In this document: positions 43,595 to 52,573 of the stretch, piece after piece
How the letters are laid out: each line of letters opens with the position of its first letter
Position numbering within the stretch: position 1 is the first letter of the stretch
Assembly: GCA_963841715.1 (NCBI GenBank)
Contig: CAWJDP010000001.1
Span: 186,001 to 250,000 of the forward strand
DNA: 64,000 bases
Direction: 5' to 3'
From: DASPWW01 sp963841715
Lineage (GTDB): Bacteria > Actinomycetota > Thermoleophilia > Solirubrobacterales > 70-9
The notes under the pieces: model-generated
The model's database searches: none
Told to the model about the DNA's origin: nothing
The model's input: the letters and a program-made list of their open reading frames with translations, nothing else
Position numbers and translations under genes: made by a program

Positions 43595-44383
43595 TCACCC
43601 GCCCGTCCGCAGTCGGTAGCGGAGCGCCGAGGCGCTCAACCCGAGCCCGATCGCGCCGACGACGGCGATCGCGCCGATTCCCTTGCCGAGGTCGGCCAGC
43701 GTGAGGCTCGAGATCACCGGGTTGCGGATCCCCTCGACGATGAAGCTGAGCGGGTTCCACTGCGCGACCGACTTCGCCGGCTCGAGCAGCAGCGCCTCGG
43801 GGAAGAACGCCGAGGAGAGGAAGAGGATCACGAACACGAGCGGGAACAGGCCCTGGACGACGGACGCGCTCCCGCTGCGAAGCGCGACCGCGGCACCGAT
43901 CGCGCCGAACGCGACCGCCGATGCCGAGACGAGGACGATGATCAGGACGACCCCGAGCACGCCCTCGTCGATCCGCGCGCCGAAGATCAGCCCGATCGCG
44001 ATGAACCACACCGCGCTCAGCGCGCCCATCACCGCGGTCCCGGCGAGCCGGCCGAGGACCATCGCGAAGCGCGAGATCGGAGCGGCGAGAAGGCGGTCGG
44101 TGAACCCCATCTCGATGTCGACCGCGAGCGCGATCCCGCCGCTGTTCCCGGCCAGCATTGTCGCCTGGATCATCGCCCCGGCGAGCATGAAGTCGAGAAA
44201 GCCGTGGACGTGCGGGAACTGCGGGAGGTCGACGGCGTGGCCCGCCCCGCCGACCTGGATCGCGAGCAGGAGCGACGGAAAGACGACGATCGGCGACAGC
44301 AGCTGCGGGCGGCGGAAGGTCTGCTTGATCGAGCGCATCCCGAGCGCTGCGATCACGCGCAGGTTCATGCGCAGGTTCTCCAT
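43595..44383 (-). CDS. ABC-2 type exporter permease (first of two)
   Basis: A 262-residue six-helix permease with LLSPIVVFPSLLLAIQVGGA (helix 1) and the ABC-2 motif DIEMGFTDRLLAAPISRFAM. A late helix is FPLVFVILFLSSAFFPEALL, and KSVAQWNPLSFIVEGIRNP is typical of this family. It begins 3 bases after the ATPase stop and pairs with the next permease. Confidence 0.92.
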   Translation of the reverse strand: MENLRMNLRVIAALGMRSIKQTFRRPQLLSPIVVFPSLLLAIQVGGAGHAVDLPQFPHVHGFLDFMLAGAMIQATMLAGNSGGIALAVDIEMGFTDRLLAAPISRFAMVLGRLAGTAVMGALSAVWFIAIGLIFGARIDEGVLGVVLIIVLVSASAVAFGAIGAAVALRSGSASVVQGLFPLVFVILFLSSAFFPEALLLEPAKSVAQWNPLSFIVEGIRNPVISSLTLADLGKGIGAIAVVGAIGLGLSASALRYRLRTGG

Positions 44384-44386
44384 CGT

Positions 44387-45388
44387 CTAGCCGGCGGGCT
44401 CCGGCGTCGAGTCGGCGTCCGTGGCCCCGTTCGTCGCCGCCTCCTCGGCGGAGCCCGAGCCCTCGAGGTGGTAGCCGGTCTTGGCGACGAAGACGTCGTC
44501 GAGGGTCGGCTCGACGAGGTCCAGCGATTCGACCAGGAGCCCCGCCTCGTCGAGCGCGCGGACCACGGGGGCGACCTCGCCGGCGCCGCGGTCGAGCTCG
44601 ACGAGCACCGCACCGTCCTTCGACGGGAGCGGCTTGCCGAACCGGTCGAGCACCTCCCTCGCGCGGTCGGCGGTTCCATCGGCCAGCTTCACCTCGAGGT
44701 GGGGATGCCCCATCTCTGCCTTGAGCGAGGCGGGCGTTCCCTCCGCGACGAGCAGCCCGTCATCGATGATCCCGACGCGGTTCGCGAGCTGGTCGGCCTC
44801 CTCGAGGTACTGCGTCGTCAGGAACACCGTCGTACCTTCGTTGTTGAGCTTCTCGACCTCCTCCCAGATCGACTTGCGGCTGACCGGGTCGAGGCCGGTG
44901 GTCGGCTCGTCGAGGAACAGGACCCGCGGCTCGTGGACGAGTGCAGAAGCGAGGTCGAGGCGGCGGCGCATCCCGCCCGAGTAGGTGCCGACACGGCGGT
45001 CGGCGGCCTGCTTCAGCCCGACGCGGTCGAGAAGTCGGTCGGCGCGGACGCGTCCCTCGCCGCGCGCGAGGCCGTGCAGCGTCGCCTGGAGCAGGATCAG
45101 CTCGCGCCCCGTCATCAACGGATCGAGCGCCGCCTCCTGGAGCGCGACGCCGATCGCGCGCCGCACGGCGCCGGGGTCATCGACGACGTCGTGCCCGGCG
45201 ACGGTCGCGCTTCCGCCGGTTGGGCGCAGCAGCGTCGTCAGCATCCGCACCGTCGTCGTCTTGCCGGCGCCGTTCGGCCCCAGGAAGGCGTAGATCTCGC
45301 CGCCGGATACCGCGAGATCGACGCCCGCGACGGCGGTGATGCCTCCCGAAAACGTGCGCTCGAGCTGGCGCGCCTCTATCGCCGGCAT
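44387..45388 (-). CDS. ABC transporter ATP-binding protein, DrrA-like
   Basis: A 333-residue NBD with Walker A FLGPNGAGKTTT, signature YSGGMRRRLDLA, Walker B VLFLDEPTTGLDP and an H-loop FLTTQYLEEADQLA. The start is MPAIEARQLERTFSG, the natural domain start. The C-terminal DrrA extension ends in an acidic, Thr/Ala-rich tail (NGATDADSTPEPAG). First gene of a four-gene unit ATPase-permease-permease-GH63-like hydrolase. Confidence 0.94.
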   Translation of the reverse strand: MPAIEARQLERTFSGGITAVAGVDLAVSGGEIYAFLGPNGAGKTTTVRMLTTLLRPTGGSATVAGHDVVDDPGAVRRAIGVALQEAALDPLMTGRELILLQATLHGLARGEGRVRADRLLDRVGLKQAADRRVGTYSGGMRRRLDLASALVHEPRVLFLDEPTTGLDPVSRKSIWEEVEKLNNEGTTVFLTTQYLEEADQLANRVGIIDDGLLVAEGTPASLKAEMGHPHLEVKLADGTADRAREVLDRFGKPLPSKDGAVLVELDRGAGEVAPVVRALDEAGLLVESLDLVEPTLDDVFVAKTGYHLEGSGSAEEAATNGATDADSTPEPAG

Positions 45389-45416
45389 GGGGAGAAGTTT
45401 ATGAGTCCCAACCCGT

Positions 45417-45491
45417 CGCCCCCGGACGCGAGAGCGAGCGAGATGGCCAGTGATGGCTAGCGCGAGCGAGCGGGAGCAGAGGAGGCGGCGG
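45417..45491 (+). repeat. interspersed GAGCGAGCGAG repeat, copy B
   Basis: Block 1 (45417-45442, 26 bases) and block 2 (45462-45491, 30 bases) are identical to the two blocks of copy C at 53433-53510. The spacers differ in length (19 against 22) and sequence. It sits between the ABC ATPase start and the amidase stop. On the minus strand it encodes the last residues of the amidase (TAASSAPARSR). Confidence 0.9.
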
Positions 45492-46833
45492 TTGGTGGTG
45501 TCGCCTCGACGTGCGTGCGCTCGGTCGCGCCCTCGAGCGCCTCGGCGGCGTCGAGCAGCATCGCGTCCCGACCCCACGCCGCCTGGAGCTGGAGGCCGAT
45601 CGGCAGCCCCCCGGAGTCGAGCCCGACCGGCATGCTGATCGCCGGTATCCCGGTCAGGTTCGCCATCCCGCCGCCGCGCGGGTTCGCGTAGTCGGCGGTG
45701 TGGGCGCCCGAGGGGAGCTCGACGGTTGGGTTCTCCAGCAGCGGCGCCGTCGCGGGGACGGTCGGCCACGCGATCACGTCGACGTCCTCGAACAGCGCCG
45801 CGAGCGAGCGGCGGATCTGGGCGCCGACGAGCCGCGCGCGCTCGATCGCCGCCGCGGGCAGAAGCAGCCGGTACTTCATCAGCGCCCTCGCGACGAGGCT
45901 GACGTCCTCGCCGAGCCCGTTCAGGTACTCGGGCGTCATCGACGCGAGGTCCTCCGTCGACCCGACGAGGATCGACGCGATCAGGCAGTTCTCGGCGCCC
46001 TCGATCGCGACCTCGCGCACGCTGCCGTCGGTCGCGTCTTCGAGCGCCGCCAGACCCGCCTCGCAGGCGGCGCGGACGTCGGGCGCGCAGTCGCTCCAGT
46101 AGGGGTCGGGGACGACCCCGATTCGAAGCCCGGAGGCGTCGCCGGCCGCGAGCTCGTCGCCGTAGAGCGCCGATCCGAGCAGCCGGCAGTCGGAGGCGTC
46201 GGCGCACAGCGGCCCGGAGACGATCGTCGTCGTGTAACCGGCCGCGTGGTGGCCGTCCATCGCCGAGCGTCCGAACGTCGGCTTCAGCCCGGTCAGCCCG
46301 CAGTACGCGGCCGGATAACGGATCGACCCGATTCCGTCAGCGCCGACCGCGCCGGCGACGAGGCGTCCGGCGACCGCCGCGCCTGACCCGCTCGACGATC
46401 CACCGGGGCAGCGCTCCGTGTTCCACGGGTTGTGGGCGGGCCCGTAGACCGAGACGTGGCCGGTGCTCCCGGCGCCGTACTCGTGCATGTTCGCGACCCC
46501 CGCGATCACCGCCCCGGCGTTGCGCAGCGCCCGGTACGGACCCGACTCGCCGGGTTCGGTCGGAAACCGCAGCGAGGCCGCCCCGAGGCGCTCGGCGCGC
46601 CACGGCAGCGGCCACTCGTCCTTGATCACGATCGGAACGCCGCGGAGTGGTCCGGACGGAGCCTCCGCGAGCATTGCCCGCGACTGCTCGGGGAACGTGT
46701 CGACGATCGCGTTCAGCTCCGGGTTTCGCTCCTCGATCCGGGCCAGCGTCTCGTCGAGCAGCTCGCCGGCGTCGGCTTCGCCGGAGTCGATCGCCGCCGC
46801 CTGCTCACGAAGGCCTGCGTCGAGCAGGCTCAT
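45457..46833 (-). CDS. amidase signature family enzyme
   Basis: A 458-residue AS-family hydrolase with the Ser-Ser-Lys triad: Lys in GVPIVIKDEWPLP, the linking Ser in CPGGSSSGSGAAVAGR, and the nucleophile Ser in GADGIGSIRYPAAYCGLTGL. Other parts of the fold are also present (GLKPTFGRS, ISMPVGLDSGGLPIGLQL). Not GatA, as no gatB or gatC is near. The C-terminal dozen residues come from the interspersed repeat. The start overlaps the preceding small gene (ATGA). Confidence 0.92.
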   Translation of the reverse strand: MSLLDAGLREQAAAIDSGEADAGELLDETLARIEERNPELNAIVDTFPEQSRAMLAEAPSGPLRGVPIVIKDEWPLPWRAERLGAASLRFPTEPGESGPYRALRNAGAVIAGVANMHEYGAGSTGHVSVYGPAHNPWNTERCPGGSSSGSGAAVAGRLVAGAVGADGIGSIRYPAAYCGLTGLKPTFGRSAMDGHHAAGYTTTIVSGPLCADASDCRLLGSALYGDELAAGDASGLRIGVVPDPYWSDCAPDVRAACEAGLAALEDATDGSVREVAIEGAENCLIASILVGSTEDLASMTPEYLNGLGEDVSLVARALMKYRLLLPAAAIERARLVGAQIRRSLAALFEDVDVIAWPTVPATAPLLENPTVELPSGAHTADYANPRGGGMANLTGIPAISMPVGLDSGGLPIGLQLQAAWGRDAMLLDAAEALEGATERTHVEATPPTAASSAPARSR

Positions 46834-47069
46834 GCGCCCTCGCCCGAGCTGGGGGGCGGGTTGCCGAGGTCGGCCCGGGGCTCGTGCGTGACACCGTCGA
46901 GGTCGGCGTTCATGAGCCGATCGGTGTCGGCGCGGTAGATTGCGTCGACCGCCTCCATGATTGCGAGCTGGGTCTCGTCGGCCTCGACCCCGCTCAATTC
47001 GAGGCTGCCCGTGGCCAGGCGCCGGAAGGCGCCAGCAGCCTTGCCGTCCCCGCTGGGTGAACCCTCCAT
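46830..47069 (-). CDS. small protein coupled to the amidase
   Basis: A 79-residue soluble protein, MEGSPSGDGKAAGAFRRLA then ELSGVEADETQLAIMEAVDA with an acidic helix. I recognise no family. Its stop overlaps the amidase start by four bases, so it is translationally coupled and could be a partner subunit, like the small AtzG-type partners of some amidases. That comparison is by position only; the sequence does not show it. Confidence 0.6.
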   Translation of the reverse strand: MEGSPSGDGKAAGAFRRLATGSLELSGVEADETQLAIMEAVDAIYRADTDRLMNADLDGVTHEPRADLGNPPPSSGEGA

Positions 47070-47165
47070 GCGGCGGCGAAGCCTAATCTATGCTTGTCGG
47101 CAGCGTTGCTCCCGCTGTCCGCCGGAGCGCAACTCAGGCCCGCCCGGCGTGTTTGGAGCTTGCTA

Positions 47166-47897
47166 GTGAGTATCGGGACCAGAGCCGGATCCCCCGCACG
47201 GGGACTGTTCGCGCTCGCCCTCGTGGCGACGCTCGTCGCGGCGTGCCTGTGGGTTGTCCTCGCGGGCGCCGGACCGCGGCTGGCCGACGCCGCCCAGGTG
47301 ACGCAGATCGGTGCGACGAAGAAGACGCCGAAGCCGGATTGCCCGAAGAGCCCGTGCCTGGTCGAGGGCCACGTGACCGGGATCCAGACCGGCGCCTCGG
47401 GGGGCAAGAGCGCCTACCGGGTCCCCAAGGACGGCACGATCGTAGCCTGGAGCCTCGCGCTCTCGCGCCCGAACCAGAAGCAGCGCAAGTCGTTCGGGAA
47501 CATCCTGAAGACGAACGGAATCGGCTCCGATCCGACCGCGCGGGTGGCGGTGCTGAAGAAGAAGGGGAAGAGCACCTCGTACAAGCTGCGCCGCCAGACG
47601 CCGATGGAGAACCTCACCAACGTCCTCGGCACGACCCCGATCTACACGCTCAAGTCCCCGCTCAAGGTCAAGGCGGGGGACATGGTCGGGCTCAGCATCC
47701 CGACGTGGGCGCCCGCGTTCGCGAGCAACATCTCGAACAGCAACGAGTGGCGCGGCAGTCGCTCCAAGGGCAAGTGCGTGAAGACGGACGACATCCAGAA
47801 GGGGAGTGCGCAGACGAAGCAGGGCTCGACCCGCCACTACGACTGCTCGTACACCGGCGCCCGGCTGCTCTACTGGGCGTACTTCGTGAAGTCGTAG
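47166..47897 (+). CDS. secreted or anchored protein of unknown function
   Basis: From GTG 47166 the product is 243 residues with an N-terminal hydrophobic segment GLFALALVATLVAACLWVVL. The mature part is basic and beta-rich with four Cys (KPDCPKSPCLVEG, KGKCVKTDD, HYDCSYTG) that could form two disulfides. TIVAWSLALSRPN and AGDMVGLSIPTWAP suggest a lectin-like or jelly-roll fold as in other actinobacterial surface proteins. An alternative TTG start at 47094 adds 24 residues before the same segment. Function unknown. Confidence 0.75.
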   Translation: MSIGTRAGSPARGLFALALVATLVAACLWVVLAGAGPRLADAAQVTQIGATKKTPKPDCPKSPCLVEGHVTGIQTGASGGKSAYRVPKDGTIVAWSLALSRPNQKQRKSFGNILKTNGIGSDPTARVAVLKKKGKSTSYKLRRQTPMENLTNVLGTTPIYTLKSPLKVKAGDMVGLSIPTWAPAFASNISNSNEWRGSRSKGKCVKTDDIQKGSAQTKQGSTRHYDCSYTGARLLYWAYFVKS

Positions 47898-47916
47898 CGC
47901 GCTCGGCGCGCCGCGC

Positions 47917-48204
47917 TCAGGCCTGACCGTCGAGCGCCGGCTGGCGCAGACCGCAGTACGGGCAGTCGCTGACGTCGAGCCCGATCAGCTGATCGCAGCG
48001 CCGGCAGGCGCGCAGGTTCTCCGGTGAGCGCAGGAGCGACGAGTCCGACGGCGCGAGCGGAAGCAGCCTCGTGACCGGCTCCAGCTCCTCGCCGGTGGCG
48101 CGATCGCGGTAGACGCGATCGGGCTCGGCGGCGACGATGCTCTCGCGGCCTGAGGCGGGGGCTCGGAGTCTCCACAGCTGGCGCCGGTTCACGGTCGGGC
48201 GCAA
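47917..48204 (-). CDS. small zinc-ribbon protein
   Basis: A 95-residue protein ending with a treble-clef or zinc-ribbon: ACRRCDQLIGLDVSDCPYCG (two CxxC knuckles 12 residues apart). The N-terminal 60 residues (LWRLRAPASGRESIVAAEPD) have no recognised domain. TTG start, with a GTG four codons later as an alternative. Convergent with the secreted protein gene and divergent from the glycosyltransferase. Confidence 0.72.
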   Translation of the reverse strand: MRPTVNRRQLWRLRAPASGRESIVAAEPDRVYRDRATGEELEPVTRLLPLAPSDSSLLRSPENLRACRRCDQLIGLDVSDCPYCGLRQPALDGQA

Positions 48205-48253
48205 CGATACCCGTCACGCCGGTGCCGGCGGCGTCCCCGCGTAGGGTTTCCCG

Positions 48254-49816
48254 ATCCGCGTCCTGATCTTCCACGGCTATCTGCTTCGCGGCACCGGGAG
48301 CAACGTCTACAACGCAAGCCTCGCGCAGGCGTTCGCGAAGCTGGGGCACGACGTCCACCTCCTGTGCCAGGACCGTGACGCGGGTGCGCTGCCGTGGGTC
48401 GATCGCGTCGGTCGCTGGGACGCCGGCGAGCTCGAGGTCGAGCCGACCCGGCGCCCGGGTTCGCCCGGCGAGGGATCGGTGACGGCGTATCAGCCCGACA
48501 TCGGCGGCCTGTTGCCGGTGTTCGTCGTCGACCGCTACGAGGGGTTCGAGGTGAAGGCGTTCCCCGACCTCTCCGAGGCCGAGCTTGACCGCTACGTCGA
48601 CGCCAACGTCGCGGCCGTGGAGGAGGTCGTCGAGCGCGCCGGGGGCGTCGACGCCGCGCTCGCCAACCATCTCGTGATGGGCCCCGCGATCCTCGCCCGG
48701 GGCGGGCTCGAGTTCGTGGTCAAGGTCCACGGCTCGGACCTCAACTACACCGTGATTCCGCACCTCGACCGCTTCGGTCCCTACGCGCGCGAGGGGGTCG
48801 ACGCGGCGAACGGCATCCTCGTCGGCTCGCGCCACACGGCCGACGATCTCTGGGGGGCGCTCGACGACCCCGGCCTTCGGCAGCGGACCCGGCTCGGGGC
48901 TCCGGGCGTCGACGTCGACGCCTTCCGCCCGCGATCGTCCGAGGAGGCGCTCGACGAGCTGAGGCTGCTTCAGGTCGAGGTTGCCGGGGAGAGCGCCGAG
49001 GGGGCCTTCGGCCGCGACGCGCGCGCGGCAGCGCTCGCGCTCGAGTGGTGGGCGGAGGCGCCTGGACCGCGGATTGCGTTCGTCGGCAAGCTGATCGTCT
49101 CGAAGGGGATCGACCTGCTCGCCGCGGCGTGGCCTTTGGTCGCCAGCGAGAACCCAGGTGCGCGCCTGCTCGTCGTTGCCTTCGGCGGCTACCGCGAGGG
49201 CGTCGAGCGGCTGCTCGCCGCGCTCGACGCCGGTGAGATCGAGGCCGCGCGCGAGGTCGCGGCGCGGGGACGCGAGCTCGAGGGCGGCGAGTCGGGCCGG
49301 CTCGAGATGCTCGACGCTTTCCTCGCCAACCCGCCGGGCGGCTACGCGCAGTCCGCGAAGGCGTCGGCCGGCTCGGTCACGCTCGCGGGCCGGCTCGAGC
49401 ACGGGGAGGTCGGCCGGCTGCTTGCGGCCGCCGATGCAATCGTTGTCCCCAGCACCTTCCCCGAGGCTTTCGGGATGGTCGCCGCCGAGGCGGCGGCGTG
49501 CGGGGCGCTGCCGGTGTGCGCGGACCACTCAGGGCTGAGCGAGGTCGCGGGTGCGCTCGCGGCCGAGTTGCCGCCGCCGGCGCGCGACCTGGTCGCGTTC
49601 CCGCTCGGCGACGGCGCCGTGTCCGCTATCGCCGAGCGCCTCAACCGCCTGCTCAGCCTCGACCCGGGCGCCAGGAAGGAGATCCGCGACTCCCTCGTCA
49701 AGACCGTGCGCGAGCGCTGGAGCTGGGAGCGCGTCGCGGGCGGGATTCTCGCGGCCTCGGCGGGGCGCCTCGAGGAGGTGCCGCGCGTGCCCGAGCCGAG
49801 AGGCGCTGAGCACTAG
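48254..49816 (+). CDS. GT4-family glycosyltransferase, non-standard start
   Basis: A GT-B glycosyltransferase. The true N-terminus, IRVLIFHGYLLRGTGSNVYN, is the donor-side Rossmann start and lies well upstream of the first GTG (48479). In that frame the stop is at 48242, and there is no ATG, GTG or TTG before the conserved sequence, only ATC 48254 or CTG 48263. I place the start at ATC 48254. The C-terminal domain has PRIAFVGKLIVSKGIDLLA and the E-x7-E motif in PSTFPEAFGMVAAEAAACGA. About 520 residues. The acceptor is unknown. No cluster partners for polysaccharide synthesis are present. Confidence 0.85.
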   Translation: MRVLIFHGYLLRGTGSNVYNASLAQAFAKLGHDVHLLCQDRDAGALPWVDRVGRWDAGELEVEPTRRPGSPGEGSVTAYQPDIGGLLPVFVVDRYEGFEVKAFPDLSEAELDRYVDANVAAVEEVVERAGGVDAALANHLVMGPAILARGGLEFVVKVHGSDLNYTVIPHLDRFGPYAREGVDAANGILVGSRHTADDLWGALDDPGLRQRTRLGAPGVDVDAFRPRSSEEALDELRLLQVEVAGESAEGAFGRDARAAALALEWWAEAPGPRIAFVGKLIVSKGIDLLAAAWPLVASENPGARLLVVAFGGYREGVERLLAALDAGEIEAAREVAARGRELEGGESGRLEMLDAFLANPPGGYAQSAKASAGSVTLAGRLEHGEVGRLLAAADAIVVPSTFPEAFGMVAAEAAACGALPVCADHSGLSEVAGALAAELPPPARDLVAFPLGDGAVSAIAERLNRLLSLDPGARKEIRDSLVKTVRERWSWERVAGGILAASAGRLEEVPRVPEPRGAEH

Positions 49817-49831
49817 AATGCCGTCCGCCGA

Positions 49832-50623
49832 ATGACCCGGGGCACCCTCTTCAGGTTGATCATCGCGATTCTCGCGCTGACGGTTGTGATGTCGGCGGTG
49901 ATGGTGAGCATCCACTGGAACGGGCTCGCGGCCTCGACGCAGGCCGACAGGGTCGACAAGCTGCTCAACGTGATGATCGTGCTGTCGTCGTTTGTGTACT
50001 CGATCGTCCTCGTGATGCTCGGCTACAGCGTGTGGAAGTTCCGCGCCAAGCCTGGCGACGAGTCGGACGGGGAGCCGATCCACGGAAACACGAAGCTCGA
50101 GATCGCGTGGACGGTGATCCCGACCGTGATCGTGCTGTTCGGCGCGATCTACAGCTGGGTCGTGCTCGACAAGAACGAGGCCAAGGCCCAGGACGCGCTG
50201 CACGTCAGGGTCACGGGGCAGCAATACGAGTGGCATTTCACCTACCAGGGCCCGAACGGCGGCAAGCCCGTGACGACAACCGACCTCCACGTGCCCGTCA
50301 ACCGTCAGGCGCAGTTCTCGATGACATCGCTCGACGTGATCCACTCGTTCTGGGTCCCCGAGTGGCGGGTCAAGGAGGACCTCGTGCCCGGGATGACGAC
50401 CCACGTCACGGCGGACCCCGACCGGATCGGGAACTACACGCTCATCTGCACCGAGCTGTGCGGTTTCGGCCACTCGACGATGCGCGCTCCTGTCGTCGTC
50501 CAGACTCAGGCGGCCTTCGACAAGTGGCTTGCGAAACAAGCGAGCTCGCGGACGGCGGGGGCGACGGCCGCTCCCTCGACCTCGACGACCGGCGGCGCAG
50601 CGGCCGCGCCGGCCGGAGCTTGA
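49832..50623 (+). CDS. ctaC: cytochrome c oxidase subunit II (intact CuA)
   Basis: Receives electrons from cytochrome c. 263 residues: two N-terminal helices (LIIAILALTVVMSAVMV and LLNVMIVLSSFVYSIVLVML), then a cupredoxin domain with VTGQQYEWHFTYQGP. The CuA ligands are complete: His in VIHSFWVPEWR, both Cys in CTELCGFGH, that His, and Met in STM. The tail is Ala/Thr-rich. No lipobox in the first helix. A TAGAAT box lies 12 bases before the ATG. First gene of the aa3 oxidase unit. Confidence 0.96.
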   Translation: MTRGTLFRLIIAILALTVVMSAVMVSIHWNGLAASTQADRVDKLLNVMIVLSSFVYSIVLVMLGYSVWKFRAKPGDESDGEPIHGNTKLEIAWTVIPTVIVLFGAIYSWVVLDKNEAKAQDALHVRVTGQQYEWHFTYQGPNGGKPVTTTDLHVPVNRQAQFSMTSLDVIHSFWVPEWRVKEDLVPGMTTHVTADPDRIGNYTLICTELCGFGHSTMRAPVVVQTQAAFDKWLAKQASSRTAGATAAPSTSTTGGAAAAPAGA

Positions 50624-50668
50624 TCGTGGTTCGCCGGGGAATAAGATTGCGTCGCGGGTGACTTTCGG

Positions 50669-52573
50669 ATGGCGGTGGCAATGAAGAGACCGGGACTTTC
50701 GCGCGCGGCGCTCGGCGCCGTGATCGGCGCCGCGTTCGGACTTGCCCTCGTCGTCGTGCTGCGGAAGGTCTCGGGGCTGCCCGCGTTCCAGACCGAGCCC
50801 ACGGGCTACCCGCAGGTGATCGTCCCGGCGATCACCGGCCCGATCGGGTTCCTGATCGGCCTTGGCTGCTTCGACTACTGGTTCAGGTGGGCGGCGGGGC
50901 GGCCGACGGTCCCCGACGATCACTCGCAGCACGGCGCAACGAGCTGGCGCGACTACTTCCGCTTCAACACCGATCACAAGGTGATCGGGATCCAGTACAC
51001 GGTCACGAGCTTCGCCTTCTTCTTCATCGGCGGCGCGCTGGCGATGGTGATGCGGGCCGAGCTCGCCCAGCCCGGGACCCAGGTCGTCGACCCGAACGTC
51101 TTCAACGGGCTGTTCTCGACCCACGCCGCGCTGATGATCTTCATCTTCGTGATCCCGGTCTTCGCCGGGCTCGCCAACTTCGTCCTCCCGCTGATGATCG
51201 GGGCGCCCGACATGGCGTTCCCGCGCCTCAACGGGCTCTCGTTCTGGCTGCTTCCAATCGGCGGCCTGATGTTCCTCGGCAGCTTCCTCGCGCCCGGGGG
51301 CGCGTTCGACGCCGGCTGGACCGGCTACGCGCCGCTGTCGACCGGGGCTCCGCTGGGCCAGTCGTTCTTCAACCTCGGGGTGCAGTTCGCGGGCGCGTCA
51401 TCGGTGGCGACAGCCCTGAACTTCCTCGTCACCGTGATCACGATGCGGGCGCCAGGGATGAACTTCTGGCGCCTGCCGCTGCTCGTGTGGGCGAATTTCT
51501 CGACCTCGCTGCTCGTCGTCGCCGCGACGCCGTTCATTGCCGGCGTCCAGTTCATGGTCCTGTTCGACCGCGTGCTGGGGACGAACTTCTTCCAGGCGGC
51601 CGCCGGCGGCGACGTGATCAGCTACCAGCACATCTTCTGGTTCTACTCCCACCCAGCCGTCTACATCATGATGTTGCCGGGGTTCGGGATCATCTCCGAG
51701 GTAATCGCGACGCACTCGCGAAAACCGATCTTCGGCTACCGCCTGATGGCCTTGGCGCTGATCGGGATCGTCGTCCTCAGCTATACGGTCTGGGCGCACC
51801 ACATGTTCGTCTCGGGCATGTTCAGCTGGCTGCGCGTCCCGATGATGATCACGACGCTGCTGATCGCTGTGCCGACCGGGATCAAGATCTTCTCCTGGCT
51901 CGGGACCCTGTTCGGAAGCGTGCTGCACCTGTACTCAACGTCGATGCTGTTTGCGCTCGGGTTCATAGTCACGTTCGTGATGGGCGGGATCAGCGGCGTG
52001 ATGCTGGGCATGGTGCCGCTGGACATTCACGTCTCCGACACCTACTTCGTCGTCGCCCACATCCACTTCGTGCTCTTCGGCGGCTCGGTGTTCACGATCT
52101 TCGCCGGCGTCTACCACTGGTTCCCGAAGATGACCGGGCGAATGTACGACGAGCGCCTCGGGCGGCTCCACTTCTGGCTCACGTTCGTCGGGATGATGGG
52201 CGCGTTCCTCCCGATGCACTGGATCGGGATGGAGGGTATGCCGCGCCGCGTCGCCGACTACTCGGCCCAGTTTGGTGACTGGAACCTCGTGATCTCGTGC
52301 TTCGCGTTTCTGCTCGGTGCCGCGCAGCTGATCTTCCTCTACAACATGGTCGTCAGCTGGCGCTTCGGACCACGCGCGGTCGGCAACCCGTGGCGGGCGA
52401 AGACGATCGAGTGGCAGGTGTCCTCGCCGCCGCCGATCTTCAACTTCGACGAGGTCCCGCGCGTCGTCGGCGGTCCGTACGAGTTTGGCGTTCCCGGCGC
52501 CCGGCACGCGATCATGGCTGGCGAGGAGGCCGAGGTCAAGCAGCCGGAGCCGACCACCGTGGGCAGCACGTGA
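50669..52573 (+). CDS. ctaD: cytochrome c oxidase subunit I (all heme/Cu ligands present)
   Basis: Catalytic aa3 subunit, 634 residues, twelve core helices plus an extra N-terminal hydrophobic segment. Low-spin heme ligand His in LFSTHAALM; CuB His and cross-linked Tyr in WFYSHPAVYI; CuB His-His in VWAHHMFVSG; heme a3 and second heme a ligands in VVAHIHFVLFGG. The D-channel end and helix markers (SFWLLPIGG, MRAPGMNFWRLPL) are normal. The stop overlaps the next gene's GTG. This is the functional reference for the ligand-free paralogue at 58573. Confidence 0.97.
   Translation: MAVAMKRPGLSRAALGAVIGAAFGLALVVVLRKVSGLPAFQTEPTGYPQVIVPAITGPIGFLIGLGCFDYWFRWAAGRPTVPDDHSQHGATSWRDYFRFNTDHKVIGIQYTVTSFAFFFIGGALAMVMRAELAQPGTQVVDPNVFNGLFSTHAALMIFIFVIPVFAGLANFVLPLMIGAPDMAFPRLNGLSFWLLPIGGLMFLGSFLAPGGAFDAGWTGYAPLSTGAPLGQSFFNLGVQFAGASSVATALNFLVTVITMRAPGMNFWRLPLLVWANFSTSLLVVAATPFIAGVQFMVLFDRVLGTNFFQAAAGGDVISYQHIFWFYSHPAVYIMMLPGFGIISEVIATHSRKPIFGYRLMALALIGIVVLSYTVWAHHMFVSGMFSWLRVPMMITTLLIAVPTGIKIFSWLGTLFGSVLHLYSTSMLFALGFIVTFVMGGISGVMLGMVPLDIHVSDTYFVVAHIHFVLFGGSVFTIFAGVYHWFPKMTGRMYDERLGRLHFWLTFVGMMGAFLPMHWIGMEGMPRRVADYSAQFGDWNLVISCFAFLLGAAQLIFLYNMVVSWRFGPRAVGNPWRAKTIEWQVSSPPPIFNFDEVPRVVGGPYEFGVPGARHAIMAGEEAEVKQPEPTTVGST

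Noticed and set aside
45417..45491. Interspersed repeat as an insertion-sequence end or attachment site
   Set aside because: No transposase or integrase lies in the window, there are no inverted ends, and copies are not flanked by target duplications that I can see.
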